Source: VAZQ01 sp045811525 (lineage in GTDB: Bacteria; Pseudomonadota; Alphaproteobacteria; Rhizobiales; Xanthobacteraceae). From it: a DNA stretch of 64,000 nt. The position numbers and the translations under genes are program-made. Below the pieces are notes generated by a model that saw only the letters and a program-made list of their open reading frames with translations, was not told the DNA's origin and ran no database searches. The stretch is taken from positions 124,001 through 188,000 of the forward strand of contig JBJMTV010000004.1 of assembly GCA_045811525.1 (NCBI GenBank), read 5' to 3'. The stretch's first letter is position 1, and each line of letters begins with the position of its first letter. This document shows positions 1 through 8,619 of this stretch, piece after piece.

Positions 1-925
1 ACGTGCTTCCGTTGTCCCTGCTTAGGTTCAGCCAATACTGCATCTGCTTCTGGTTCGAAGTGCAGTTCGCAGAGCAACTCTGCCACAGCGCGTACATCCA
101 GCCGTTGCGCGGATCCTTGGCGAGGCGCGCGCCTGGGTTATAGGCGCCGTTCGCTCGGGTCCCCACGACCACGTCGGTGTTGAACACCGGCGGAGCGGAG
201 TTGATCGACGTAGCGACGTGGACCGCGACCGGGGTGGCGACGAAATCCCCATAAGCAACGTAGACGTTGTCGTTGCTCCAGGTGGTGGTGGCGCCACGGT
301 TATGCAGCAACCATGGCTGGTCAGCGTTGTTGAGCGATGCAGCGGCGTTGGTTCTCTGCGCCGTGCCGTTCACGGTCCACCACATCCAGGATGCCGAGTT
401 GGTCGGGTCAGTGGTCGAACCGCTGTATATGTTAAGCGGCGTGTCAGTGAGGAGGGCACCGAAGAGGGTATTGCTGCGCCCGTAATCGAACGTCTGGTCG
501 CAAGGGCAGCCGGAGGTCCCAGTAGCACCGGGGGGCGGGGGAATCGTGTTCTCTTGCGTCCAGAACAAGCCGCCGTTGGTTGAATGCCAGATCGTGGCGT
601 TGTTGTTCCAACGACCCGCGCTGAAGGCGCTGATCTCGATCTCGTTAGGGTTGAGCGGGTTGATGGCGATGCTGGGCTCGGTGCCGCCGCCAGTATCATT
701 GCTAACGCCGGAGGCGAGGATGATATCGTAGACAGTGACGGCCATGTTCACGCCGCTCAGGCCCGACGCGCGAGGGGAAGCGGCCCGGTCCTCAGGAACC
801 GCCGGTCGCGAATACCGCCTCATATCCGGCGGCGAGCTTTTGCCGTTATCGTCCGCCCACCCAGCCGTGACGGCGGGAAGTACGAGACCGAGCGCGATGG
901 TGACCTGGGGCCAGAACCTAGCCAT
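1..925 (-). CDS. Secreted BNR/sialidase-like protein, 3' end outside window
   Basis: An open frame without stops runs from an ATG at 925 leftward off the window edge, giving 308 residues. The N-terminus is a signal peptide (MARFWPQVTIALGLVL, then an A-x-A-like site before DDNGKSS). The body is rich in Trp, Asn, Thr and Ser, with phrases typical of BNR/sialidase-fold beta-propellers: WHSTNGGLFWTQEN, VYVAYGDF, MYALWQS and LNLSRDNGSTW (an Asp-box-like S-x-D-x-G-x-T-W). Such proteins are usually exported and bind or cut glycans, but no catalytic residues can be assigned from this part. It is transcribed away from the gsp operon, with a 361-bp gap between the two starts. Function beyond 'exported beta-propeller' is unknown. 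Confidence 0.75.
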   Translation of the reverse strand, partial: MARFWPQVTIALGLVLPAVTAGWADDNGKSSPPDMRRYSRPAVPEDRAASPRASGLSGVNMAVTVYDIILASGVSNDTGGGTEPSIAINPLNPNEIEISAFSAGRWNNNATIWHSTNGGLFWTQENTIPPPPGATGTSGCPCDQTFDYGRSNTLFGALLTDTPLNIYSGSTTDPTNSASWMWWTVNGTAQRTNAAASLNNADQPWLLHNRGATTTWSNDNVYVAYGDFVATPVAVHVATSINSAPPVFNTDVVVGTRANGAYNPGARLAKDPRNGWMYALWQSCSANCTSNQKQMQYWLNLSRDNGST

Positions 926-1286
926 GAGTAGCGCTCCTACTTTGCCCGCAACGGGCTCGATGATCCGATTACGCCACGACCTGAATTTTCCGATTCAGGA
1001 GTCCTTAGGCGAATCGAAGGGGTAGCTGACCGCGTGCGTCGAACAGTTGCGCGGCGCTGTCGCCACATAGAGTCGGAGAGCTCTTCCGAAGCGTCCAGAA
1101 GCGCGGCCCAGACGATTGAGGTCTCACTGGCTTCCCGAGCGGCGCAGCAACGAACCCCTGACGCCTTGCCGACGTTTGACCAAGCCCTGTCTCCAGACTA
1201 GAATGTTGATGCCGCCTGCACAAAAAAATACGGTCGCTTAGATTACGGAGCATTTGAAGCTGGCGTCAAGGACCCAGCCCGCCTGA
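926..1286. other. Divergent intergenic region, no gene seen
   Basis: This 361-bp stretch separates the divergently read BNR protein and gspE. The small frames in it have no family resemblance and poor codon use. It must hold the promoters for both sides, but I could not pick out a convincing -35/-10 pair. Confidence 0.5.
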
Positions 1287-3014
1287 ATGGCAAAAGTATT
1301 GCACGCCTTGAATACCCGGCACAGTACTGCGGCCGCTCCAGATATGCTGGAAGCCTTTCGCGATCATCTTTCCGCTGGGCTCGTTGGCGACTTGTCTACC
1401 AGGTTCGATCTGGCCGCGGCCCGCCACAGCGGAAAGCCGTTGCATAAACTGTGGGAGCTGAGCGAGCTTTCGGCGACTGACTTCGCCGATGAGGTCGCCC
1501 GCTTCTTCGGCTTGCGGCGCATCTCTCTTGCCGATCTGATGGTGGCCAGCTCGCTCGCCGACCGGTTCTCGCACCGGTTTTTGCGCGAATCTGCGGTGTT
1601 TCCTTATCAGGCGGCGGACGAGCGCCCGCGCCTGGTCGTGGGCGACCCCACCGACTCAGCCGCCCTGCGCGCAGCCGAGATCGTGCTCGGCACGCCCCTG
1701 ACGGTCGAGATCGCAGCCTTCGAGGATCTCGAGACCGTTCTCGGCGCGCGGCTCGAGGAGAAGAGCGCGCCGACGCAGCCGGAAGACACGGAGGTTACCA
1801 CCCGGGCGGACGACGATATCGACAGCCTCCGCGACCTAGCGAGCGGGGCTCCGGTCGTTCGTGCCGTGAACGATCTCCTGGAAAAGGCGGCCGAGCTGCG
1901 CGCGACCGACATCCACATCGAGCCGTTCCGGTCGGTCCTCGTGATCCGCATGCGCATTGATGGCGTCATGCGCAGCATGCCCACACCGCCGATGGTCCTG
2001 CCGCAGGCGCTGGTGTCACGCATAAAAATCCTCGCCGGTCTCAACATTGCCGAGCGGCGGCTGCCGCAGGACGGTGCCGCTCGTCTCAACATCGCGCGAT
2101 CGGAGATCGACGTACGCGTCGCCACCATGCCGACACAGCACGGCGAGTCGGTGGTGATCCGGCTGCTGCCGAAAGATCGCGGGCTCCTCGATGTCGTGCG
2201 GCTCGGCATGGCGAGCGCCGATCAGGACCGGCTGACGCGTCTGCTCGCCCTGCCGCACGGCATGATTGTGGTCACCGGGCCGACCGGCAGCGGCAAGACC
2301 ACCTCGCTTGCGACCATGCTGACCTTGCTCAACGATTCCACGCGCAAAATCCTCACCGTCGAGGATCCGGTGGAATACGAGATCCAAGGCATCAACCAGT
2401 CGCAGGTGAAACCGGAAATCGGGCTCACCTTCGCTGCTGCCATGCGCTCCTTCCTGCGCCACGATCCCGACGTGATCATGGTGGGCGAGGTGCGCGACCC
2501 CGAGACGGCTCACATCGCAATCCATGCGGCGCTCACGGGCCACTTGGTGCTGACCACGCTGCACACGGAAACGGCGGCGGCTGCGGTGCCGCGGCTGATC
2601 GATCTCGGGGTCGAGGCCTTTCTGCTGCGCTCCACATTGCGCGGCGTCATCGCGCAGCGCCTGGTGCGAATGCTGTGCGAGCGCTGCAAGCGCCCGCATC
2701 AACTGAGCGCCGCCGACCTCTCCGCGGATCCGCGCTACGCCGCACTCGGCTTCACGGCAGGGGAGGTTTTGCACGTGCCCGGCGGCTGCGACCGCTGCGG
2801 CGGAACCGGGTATCGCGGGCGCGGCGGCGTATTCGAGATCATCGAGATGAGCGATGAGGTCCGCAAGCTGGTCGAGACGACGAGCGATTCCATCGCCCTC
2901 GAGCGAGCGGCGCTGCGCGCCGGTATGACCACCATGCTGGACGACGGTCTCGCCAAGTGTCGCGCCGGGATCACTTCCCCGAGCGAGGTGCTGCGCGTCG
3001 TGGCGCTGCGGTAA
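1287..3014 (+). CDS. gspE: Type II secretion ATPase GspE
   Basis: Cytoplasmic hexameric ATPase that powers pseudopilus assembly in the type II secretion system. 575 aa, a usual length. The N-terminal T2SSE_N-type domain (about 60-160) is followed by the ATPase core. The Walker A motif GPTGSGKTTS is at residues 331-340. Next come the Asp box around ILTVEDPVEY, the Walker B region DPDVIMVGEVRDPETA and the His box LTGHLVLTTLHT. A four-cysteine zinc site (CERCKRPH and CDRCGGTGYRGRG) lies in the C-terminal part, typical of GspE/PilB. It is the first gene of the operon and gspF starts 4 bases after its stop. The domain order separates it from retraction ATPases (PilT), which lack the zinc site. Confidence 0.95.
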   Translation: MAKVLHALNTRHSTAAAPDMLEAFRDHLSAGLVGDLSTRFDLAAARHSGKPLHKLWELSELSATDFADEVARFFGLRRISLADLMVASSLADRFSHRFLRESAVFPYQAADERPRLVVGDPTDSAALRAAEIVLGTPLTVEIAAFEDLETVLGARLEEKSAPTQPEDTEVTTRADDDIDSLRDLASGAPVVRAVNDLLEKAAELRATDIHIEPFRSVLVIRMRIDGVMRSMPTPPMVLPQALVSRIKILAGLNIAERRLPQDGAARLNIARSEIDVRVATMPTQHGESVVIRLLPKDRGLLDVVRLGMASADQDRLTRLLALPHGMIVVTGPTGSGKTTSLATMLTLLNDSTRKILTVEDPVEYEIQGINQSQVKPEIGLTFAAAMRSFLRHDPDVIMVGEVRDPETAHIAIHAALTGHLVLTTLHTETAAAAVPRLIDLGVEAFLLRSTLRGVIAQRLVRMLCERCKRPHQLSAADLSADPRYAALGFTAGEVLHVPGGCDRCGGTGYRGRGGVFEIIEMSDEVRKLVETTSDSIALERAALRAGMTTMLDDGLAKCRAGITSPSEVLRVVALR

Positions 3015-3018
3015 GCTC

Positions 3019-4233
3019 GTGCCCAGCTATCAATACCGCGCTTTGACCGACGCCGGCGAAATCGTCACCGGCTCGATCTCGGCGCCCACAGCTGCCGAGG
3101 TGGATCGGCGCATCGAGTATCTGGGCCTGGTGCCGATCGATGTGGTGGCGCAGGAGCTCGGCGCCTCCGGCTCGGCGTTCACGCTGAGCTTTCTCAGCAA
3201 GCCGCGGCCCGAGGACGTAACCGTTTTCACGCGCGACCTCGCCCTGCTCTTGCGAGCAGGCGCCCGCCTGGACGGGGCTTTGGGGCTGCTCGCCACGGAC
3301 ATGGACATCGGCCGGCTGCGGCCCGTCGCGGAAAAAGTGCGCGCCAGCGTGCTCGGCGGCGAGAGCTTCGGCGAAGCACTGGCGCATCACCCTACGGTGT
3401 TTCCGCAGATGTATGTCGCACTCGTGCGGGTGGGCGAGGCTTCGGGAACGCTCGACCATATTCTCGACGTGCTGCATGCCGAACGCGCGCGCGCCGAGCT
3501 CTTGCGGCGGCGCCTCTCGGAGGCGCTGCGCTACCCGGCCTTCGTGCTGTTCGCGGCGGGTTGTGTACTAATGTTCTTCCTGCTTTTTGTGCTGCCGCAG
3601 TTCGCCGGCGTGTTGCGCGAGTTCGGCGCCAAGCTCGACCCCTTCGTGGAAGTGTTCCTCGGGCTTTCCGATCTCTTGCGCTCGCAGGGCGACGTGATCG
3701 CGGGCGTGCTCGGCGTCGCGCTGGTGGGAGGCTGGCTTCTGCTGCGACGCGCGAACCTGCGCCGTCAGATCGTTGGCAGTCTCGCCCGGCTGCCGCTGGT
3801 GCGCAGCATCGTCACGTTCCACACGACCTCCCTGTTCTGCCGCAATCTCGGCGTACTCCTCGGCAGCGGGATGACACTCTCTGCGGCATTGCGAATCCTG
3901 GTCGACATGATGGAACGTAGCGGCCATCCAGGCGCGTGGAACAGCGTGCTCGAGCGGGTACGGCAGGGCGGCAAGCTGTCGGACGCGCTCGCCAACATGG
4001 ATGCCCTTCCATCCATGGCCGTGCGAATGCTAAAACTGGGTGAGGAGACCGGGCAGCTTCCAGTGCTGGCGGGGCGCATCGCAGAGTTTTACGAGGCGAA
4101 ACTGCAGCGCAACCTCGATCGAATCGTCGGCATTGTCGGTCCCGCCGCCATCATCACGATCAGCATCGTGGTCGGCGGACTGATCGTCTCGGTCATGACA
4201 TCATTGCTGTCGGTGAGCCAACTGGTTGGATAA
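3019..4233 (+). CDS. gspF: Type II secretion inner-membrane platform protein GspF
   Basis: Polytopic platform protein that couples GspE to pseudopilin assembly. 404 aa with a GTG start; the opening MPSYQYRALTDAGE is the classic GspF N-terminus. Two repeated T2SSF domains are visible (about 70-190 and 270-395). Each begins with a phrase like TRDLALLLRAGARLDGAL or CRNLGVLLGSGMTLSAAL and contains the GE-x-SG or GEETGQLPV motif. Hydrophobic segments follow each domain (YPAFVLFAAGCVLMFFLLFVLP, and a C-terminal IITISIVVGGLIVSVM). It overlaps the longest reading of gspG. Confidence 0.95.
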   Translation: MPSYQYRALTDAGEIVTGSISAPTAAEVDRRIEYLGLVPIDVVAQELGASGSAFTLSFLSKPRPEDVTVFTRDLALLLRAGARLDGALGLLATDMDIGRLRPVAEKVRASVLGGESFGEALAHHPTVFPQMYVALVRVGEASGTLDHILDVLHAERARAELLRRRLSEALRYPAFVLFAAGCVLMFFLLFVLPQFAGVLREFGAKLDPFVEVFLGLSDLLRSQGDVIAGVLGVALVGGWLLLRRANLRRQIVGSLARLPLVRSIVTFHTTSLFCRNLGVLLGSGMTLSAALRILVDMMERSGHPGAWNSVLERVRQGGKLSDALANMDALPSMAVRMLKLGEETGQLPVLAGRIAEFYEAKLQRNLDRIVGIVGPAAIITISIVVGGLIVSVMTSLLSVSQLVG

Positions 4234-4246
4234 ACGGAGCGTCACA

Positions 4247-4714
4247 GTGATCGTGCAATCAACACGCGGGCGGCTCGCGTCCCGCTCCCGTTCGAGACGG
4301 CACAGCGAGCGGGGTTTCACGCTCGTGGAAATCCTGGTGGTGATCACCATCATCGGCCTGATCATGGCGCTGGTCGGCCCGCGCGTCCTGCACTATCTCA
4401 CGGAATCGAAGGCCAAGGCCGCCAAGATTCAGATCGAGAGCCTCGGCAGCGCGCTCGACCTCTACTATCTGGACATGGGCCGCTATCCCACGAGCTCGGA
4501 AGGCCTTGCTGCTCTGGTGCAGCGTCCTGGCAATCTGAATGCCTGGAACGGTCCCTATCTCAAGGGGGGCAACGTCCCCGGCGATCCGTGGGGACACCCG
4601 TATCTCTACCGCTCACCCGGACAGCACGGCACCTATGACATCCTCTCCTACGGCGCCGATGGGCAAGAGGGCGGAACCGGGACGGCAGGCGACATTGTCA
4701 GCTGGGCCCACTAG
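4247..4714 (+). CDS. gspG: Major pseudopilin GspG
   Basis: Major type IV-like pseudopilin of the secretion pseudopilus. A prepilin leader ends RRHSERG, followed by FTLVEILVVITIIGLI with the required Glu at mature position 5. The mature protein shows the GspG hallmarks LGSALDLYYLDMGRYPT, WNGPYLKG and DPWGHPYLYRSPGQHGTYDILSYGADG. I chose the GTG at 4247 because GGAGC lies about six bases upstream. The frame also opens at a TTG at 4226 inside gspF, giving 162 aa. A long hairpin repeat begins at the stop codon, so transcription of downstream pseudopilins may be attenuated here. A prepilin peptidase (GspO/PilD) is needed for processing but is not in the window. Confidence 0.94.
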   Translation: MIVQSTRGRLASRSRSRRHSERGFTLVEILVVITIIGLIMALVGPRVLHYLTESKAKAAKIQIESLGSALDLYYLDMGRYPTSSEGLAALVQRPGNLNAWNGPYLKGGNVPGDPWGHPYLYRSPGQHGTYDILSYGADGQEGGTGTAGDIVSWAH

Positions 4715-4788
4715 TGTGGCGGTTCAGAAGTCCGCATCATTCTTGCCGCAAGCTCGTCATGCGGACTTCTGAACCAAAGCCACACTAG
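4711..4788. repeat. Long imperfect inverted repeat at gspG stop
   Basis: The left arm 4711-4737 (starting CTAGTGTGGC and ending AAGTCCGCAT) is the reverse complement of 4759-4788, except for three extra bases in the right arm. The loop is about 21 bases. The left arm includes the gspG stop codon. The stem is too long and the loop too structured for an ordinary intrinsic terminator, and no T-run follows. It looks like a small mobile palindromic repeat (REP/MITE-like) that could protect or attenuate the gsp mRNA. Confidence 0.8.
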
Positions 4789-4803
4789 AGACCATAGCTC
4801 GCC

Positions 4804-4874
4804 AGTGTCCTTCGATACCGAAGTTCGCAAACTACGGTGCCGCACAATGATGCGAACTTCGGAATCGGGACACT
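4804..4874. repeat. Second inverted repeat, same style, between gspG and gspH
   Basis: The arms 4804-4829 (AGTGTCC...CCGAAGTTCGCA) and 4851-4874 (TGCGAACTTCGG...GGACACT) are near-perfect reverse complements around a 21-base loop. It shares the AGTGT-end architecture of the neighbouring repeat but has a different core. The right arm, read on the minus strand, matches a third copy at 47188 in 22 of 24 bases, so this is a dispersed genomic repeat. Confidence 0.8.
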
Positions 4875-4996
4875 AAGGCCCGCATGATGGGTGGTGCCCG
4901 CGGGCGCACCGCACGGCCGGAATATTAGTTGAACTGGCCCTGGCGTGTGGCGGGTTGACCCGGCCGTCGGCGTCTCTGCTCGGGCCGCACACATGC

Positions 4997-5503
4997 GTGA
5001 ATGCGCGGGAGAATATTACGCGTTACCGCTCACCAAATGTCGATACTGCGCAAAGGCAGCATGGGGAGGCCGGCTTTACCCTCCTCGAGATCATCTGCGT
5101 CCTTGCCATCATCACGATGCTCGCCGCCATTGCACTGCCTGCATTTCCGCTCGGCACCTCGCGCCCGAGGCTCGAAGGCTACGCGCTGGAGACTGCCACC
5201 TTGCTGAAGGCGGACCGCGCAGCGGCGATGCGCCGTGGTACCGAGGTCGCCACCTTGATCGACGCGCCGCGGCGCACCGTGCGTTCCGGCGCGAACGGCC
5301 GGGTGGTGAGCCTGCCCGCCGATGTAAACGTCGACAGCATGCTGGCGGCGCGCTGCAACAACAGGCCCGCCGGGCCGACCATCCGCTACTTCGCGACCGG
5401 CATGTCATGCGGCGGCGTGATCGCGCTGACGCGGCGCGGCGTCGGCTACGAGGTGCGCGTCAATTGGCTCACGGGAGGGGTCGAAATTGTCCCCGTCAAC
5501 TAG
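4997..5503 (+). CDS. gspH: Minor pseudopilin GspH
   Basis: Minor pseudopilin of the type II secretion system. The prepilin site is QHGEAG followed by FTLLEIICVLAIITMLAAIA with Glu at +5. The remainder (ATLLKADRAAAMRRGTEVATLIDAPRRTV, then a GspH-type ending EVRVNWLTGGVEIV) fits the GspH/FimT family, which begins with a helix and ends in a strand-rich domain. The start is uncertain: GTG 4997 gives a 25-residue leader, while a TTG at 4955 would give 182 aa; neither has a strong ribosome site. The gene follows the two hairpin repeats and overlaps gspI by 17 bases. Confidence 0.88.
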   Translation: MNARENITRYRSPNVDTAQRQHGEAGFTLLEIICVLAIITMLAAIALPAFPLGTSRPRLEGYALETATLLKADRAAAMRRGTEVATLIDAPRRTVRSGANGRVVSLPADVNVDSMLAARCNNRPAGPTIRYFATGMSCGGVIALTRRGVGYEVRVNWLTGGVEIVPVN

Positions 5504-5900
5504 GGCGTCGGCCCCCAACGCCGGCTTCACGCTGCTCGAGGTGCTGGTGGCGCTTGCGCTCCTTGCCGGCTCGCTCGCTGCCATCGGTGCGGTGGTCGCC
5601 AACAATGCGCGCGCGACCCGTAGCATCGACCAGCGGCTGGCGCTGATGGAGACGGCTCGCGCGGTCTTGGCTGCGCTTCCCGCGCGCGACGAGCTTGTGC
5701 CGGGCAGCACCAACGGCGAAATCGCCGGCCATCGCTGGCGCGTCGACGTGCAGCCGCTGGCGATCGCAGCCGGGGACCCGCGGCGCCCGCCGCCCTGGCA
5801 GCCGCAGGGCATAACCGTGCGCGTGGAGGCGCCGAGCGGCCAGCTCGTGCGCCTCGACACCGTACGCCTGCGACACGGCCCCGGGGGCGGACGGCCGTGA
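5487..5900 (+). CDS. gspI: Minor pseudopilin GspI
   Basis: Minor pseudopilin that, with GspJ and GspK, caps the pseudopilus tip in known systems. 137 aa. The leader MSPSTRASAPNAG is followed by FTLLEVLVALALLAGSLAAI with Glu at +5. The mature domain contains HRWRVDVQPL and ITVRVEAPSGQLVRLDTVRL, the GspI-type strand pattern. The TTG start at 5487 is supported by a purine-rich GGGAGGGG a few bases upstream. It overlaps gspH upstream and gspJ downstream, so translation is probably coupled. Confidence 0.9.
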   Translation: MSPSTRASAPNAGFTLLEVLVALALLAGSLAAIGAVVANNARATRSIDQRLALMETARAVLAALPARDELVPGSTNGEIAGHRWRVDVQPLAIAAGDPRRPPPWQPQGITVRVEAPSGQLVRLDTVRLRHGPGGGRP

Positions 5901-6622
5901 AGCCGCGCCCGCTTCCCCGCAGCACGTGTGGCCGCTGCCGCCGGCGACGCGCAAGTGCCGGCTTCACCCTCGTCGAGGCGCTCATTGCCGTCGCACTCAT
6001 GGCCATCATTCTTGGCGCGCTCGCCACGGTGACAGCGCAGTGGCTGCGCAACTGGGACCGTGGGCTCGCGCGCCTGCAGCGCACCGAGATGATCGCCGCC
6101 GGGCTAGAGCGCGTGCTCGCTGATCTCGCTGCGGCAGAGTTCGTCTCGGCCGGGAGCAGCAGCAATGCCCCACCCATCTTTCAGGGCAGCGAGCTCTCCG
6201 TGCTCTTCGTGCGCACCACGCTTGGGCCCAATACCGTGAGCGGCCTCGAGATCGTGCGCTGGTCCGAGGTGGTCAGCGGTGGGGTGACGGCCGTGGTGCG
6301 CGCCACGGCGCCGTTCATGCCGATGGATCAAGATGCGGGTTTTGGCGGGCAGCTGAGCTTCGCCAATCCGGTGACCGTCATCCGCCCGCCCTATCGCCTG
6401 TCCTTCTCCTATGCCGGGCCGGATCGGGTGTGGCACGAGAGTTGGCGCGATCCGGCGCGGCTTCCGCGTGCGGTGCGCGTGCGGGTGCGCGATGCCGCCA
6501 CCTCGCGTACCCTTGCGGTTTCCAGCACGGCGATCGTTCACGCCGAGCTGCCGGCGCGCTGCGTCGTCGCCCGAACCAGCGCCGAGTGTCCGATGGTTGG
6601 CGCCAGAGGCGGATCGGGCTGA
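5897..6622 (+). CDS. gspJ: Minor pseudopilin GspJ
   Basis: 241 aa, GTG start overlapping gspI by four bases. The leader is basic (CRRRRASAG), then FTLVEALIAVALMAIILGAL with the conserved Glu. The mature part carries LERVLADLAAAEFV, a run of beta segments (YRLSFSYAGPDRVWHESW) and LPRAVRVRVRD, which in GspJ leads into the C-terminal strand. Role: part of the GspI-J-K tip complex. Its stop TGA overlaps the ATG of gspK. Confidence 0.88.
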   Translation: MKPRPLPRSTCGRCRRRRASAGFTLVEALIAVALMAIILGALATVTAQWLRNWDRGLARLQRTEMIAAGLERVLADLAAAEFVSAGSSSNAPPIFQGSELSVLFVRTTLGPNTVSGLEIVRWSEVVSGGVTAVVRATAPFMPMDQDAGFGGQLSFANPVTVIRPPYRLSFSYAGPDRVWHESWRDPARLPRAVRVRVRDAATSRTLAVSSTAIVHAELPARCVVARTSAECPMVGARGGSG

Positions 6623-7524
6623 TGAGGTCATGCCGCGGCAATGACGGCTTCATCGTGGTGGCGGTGCTGTGGATGCTCGCGGCGCTTGCCACGCTTGCCG
6701 TCGTCTATTCGCTGTCGGTGCGCGAGACGGCGGCGGCCTTCCACGGCCGCGGTGAGCGGGTCGCGACGCAGGCGCTGACGCAGGCCGGGGTCGAGCTCGC
6801 GGTCGCGCAGCTGAGTGCGGTGCCGGAGGTGCGTCCCTCCTACGGCAGCATGACCATGCGGCTCTCCGGCGCCGATATCATCGCCGCCTTTCGCGCCGAG
6901 AACGGACGCATCGACCTCAACGCCGCGCCGCGCGAAGTTCTCGCCGGCTTGTTTGCCGGGCTCGGCGCGCGCCACGACGATGCAGCAACCCTTGCCGAAC
7001 GGATCACGGCGTGGCGCACGCCGCCGAAAGCGGGCTCGACCGACGAGGAGGTTGCGCTCTACCGCGTCGCCGGCAGGCACTATGCGCCCCGCCGGAACCA
7101 TTTCCAGCATGTGAACGAGGTGGGGCTGGTGCTCGGCATGCCGCCCGTGCTGCTCGACCGCGCCCTGCCATATTTGACGGTCTATAGTGGACAGCCGGAG
7201 GTGAACGTGCTCACTGCGGCGCCCGAGGTGCTGGCTGCGATGCCCGGCCTGACGCCCGAGCGGCTGCACGATCTCGTGCTCGCGCGCGAGAGTGCGCCGC
7301 AGGACGTCCTGCGGGCACGCCTCGGGCCCACGGCCCGTTACGTGACGGCACAGGCCGGCAACGCGGCGCGCATCACGGTGGACGTTCGCTTTCCCGGCGT
7401 CCGGCCCACGCGCACCGAGGTCGTGGCACTGGTGCTGGACGGCGACACGGAGCCCTATCGCGTGCTGTCGTGGCGCGATGACGTCGAGGAGGCGGCACCG
7501 GCCGCCGCAGGAGGGAGACGGTGA
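6622..7524 (+). CDS. gspK: Minor pseudopilin GspK
   Basis: 300 aa from the ATG at 6622, which overlaps the gspJ stop. A longer reading from 6430 runs inside gspJ and is not credible. The leader is short (MRSCRGNDG), followed by FIVVAVLWMLAALATLAVVY. GspK naturally lacks the +5 Glu, as here. The insert alpha-domain typical of the family is visible: ENGRIDLNAAPREVLAGL, YRVAGRHYAPRRNHFQHVNEVGLVLGM and PEVNVLTAAPEVLAAMPGLT. GspK caps the pseudopilus tip. The 3' end runs into the region where gspL may start. Confidence 0.9.
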   Translation: MRSCRGNDGFIVVAVLWMLAALATLAVVYSLSVRETAAAFHGRGERVATQALTQAGVELAVAQLSAVPEVRPSYGSMTMRLSGADIIAAFRAENGRIDLNAAPREVLAGLFAGLGARHDDAATLAERITAWRTPPKAGSTDEEVALYRVAGRHYAPRRNHFQHVNEVGLVLGMPPVLLDRALPYLTVYSGQPEVNVLTAAPEVLAAMPGLTPERLHDLVLARESAPQDVLRARLGPTARYVTAQAGNAARITVDVRFPGVRPTRTEVVALVLDGDTEPYRVLSWRDDVEEAAPAAAGGRR

Positions 7525-7561
7525 GCACGAGCCCGCAAGCAGAGATGAAAGCGAGCAACCG

Positions 7562-8617
7562 GTGAGGGCGGTCGAGACGCTCACCAGCGGCGTTTCAGCG
7601 TGGCTCGACCAGGCCGCCGCCGGCACCATTGCTGCGGCCGGCCGTTTCACAGCTCCGCGAACCCTGCGCCTGCGCGAAGGCGAGGACGGCCAGTTCGCGG
7701 TGCTCGCCGATGCCGGCGAGCTCGGTTCCCTCGAGATGGTCGAGGGCCGAATTGCCGACGGCGTCCCTGCTGCGGTGTCGAGCGCGTTGCGTGGCAGCCA
7801 TATCGAGCTCGAGCTCGGTTCCGAGCACTTCCTGATCAAGCCGCTCGAGCTCCCTGCGCGCGCCGCCGAGTTCCTCGACGGCATCGTGCGCTCACAGATC
7901 GACCGGCTCACGCCCTGGAGCGCCGCTCATGCCGCATTCGGCACGACGGCGCCCGCTGCGGCTGGCGCTGGGCGCATCATGGTCACCGTGGCCGCCACGG
8001 CGCGCGCTGTGCTCGCGCCTTTCATTGCGGCACTTGCAACGGCCGGGGTGCGGTCCATCGCCATCTCGGCACGCTGGCCGGAAGGAAAGCCGATCGTAGT
8101 GTGGCGCGAGAATCTCACCGGCATCGACGTGGCGCAGGTGCGCCGGGTGCTGCTGGGGATCCTCATCGGCTCGGCCCTGCTCGCCGGGAGCGCAGTGGGC
8201 GCTGCGAGCTACATGGGCGACAGCCTGCAGACGCGGCAGGACGAGCTCGCGCGACGCATCGCCCAGCGCCGCGCCACCATGCTCGCCGCGCGCAACGCGC
8301 CCGCCGATCCGGCCACCGCCGCCGAGCGCGAGCTCGCGCGCCGCAAGAACGAGACCGCCTCGAGCGTCATCGTGCTCGAAATATTGTCGCAGATCCTGCC
8401 CGACCACACCTATGTGACTGAGCTGCGCATGGAGGCGGACAAGCTGCGAATTTCCGGCATCACGCGCGACGCACCTGGGCTGATCCGGCTGATCGAGCAG
8501 TCACGCCATTTCACGCGCGCGACTTTCTTTGCTCCCACCACGCGCGCGCCATCCGACCCTGGCGATCGCTTCAACATCGAGACGCAGCTGGTGCCTGTGT
8601 TCTCGGCGAGGCCTTGA
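7562..8617 (+). CDS. gspL: Type II secretion protein GspL (PilM/PilN-like)
   Basis: Inner-membrane protein that in known systems recruits GspE to GspM. The N-terminal part is a cytoplasmic actin-like (PilM-type) domain with LRLREGEDGQFAVL and EFLDGIVRSQIDRLTPW. A single transmembrane segment (VLLGILIGSALLAGSAVGAASYM) follows. The periplasmic PilN-like part has a coiled coil (QTRQDELARRIAQRRATML) and a ferredoxin-like domain (LEILSQILPDHTYVTELRMEADKLRISG). The frame also opens at ATG 7478 inside gspK. I prefer the GTG at 7562 because it avoids the overlap and the domain begins after it, but the choice is weak. Confidence 0.85.
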   Translation: MRAVETLTSGVSAWLDQAAAGTIAAAGRFTAPRTLRLREGEDGQFAVLADAGELGSLEMVEGRIADGVPAAVSSALRGSHIELELGSEHFLIKPLELPARAAEFLDGIVRSQIDRLTPWSAAHAAFGTTAPAAAGAGRIMVTVAATARAVLAPFIAALATAGVRSIAISARWPEGKPIVVWRENLTGIDVAQVRRVLLGILIGSALLAGSAVGAASYMGDSLQTRQDELARRIAQRRATMLAARNAPADPATAAERELARRKNETASSVIVLEILSQILPDHTYVTELRMEADKLRISGITRDAPGLIRLIEQSRHFTRATFFAPTTRAPSDPGDRFNIETQLVPVFSARP

Positions 8618-8619
8618 GC

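Noticed and set aside
6430..6621. N-terminal extension of gspK inside gspJ
   Set aside because: Arg/Ala-rich and not protein-like; the prepilin leader starts at ATG 6622.
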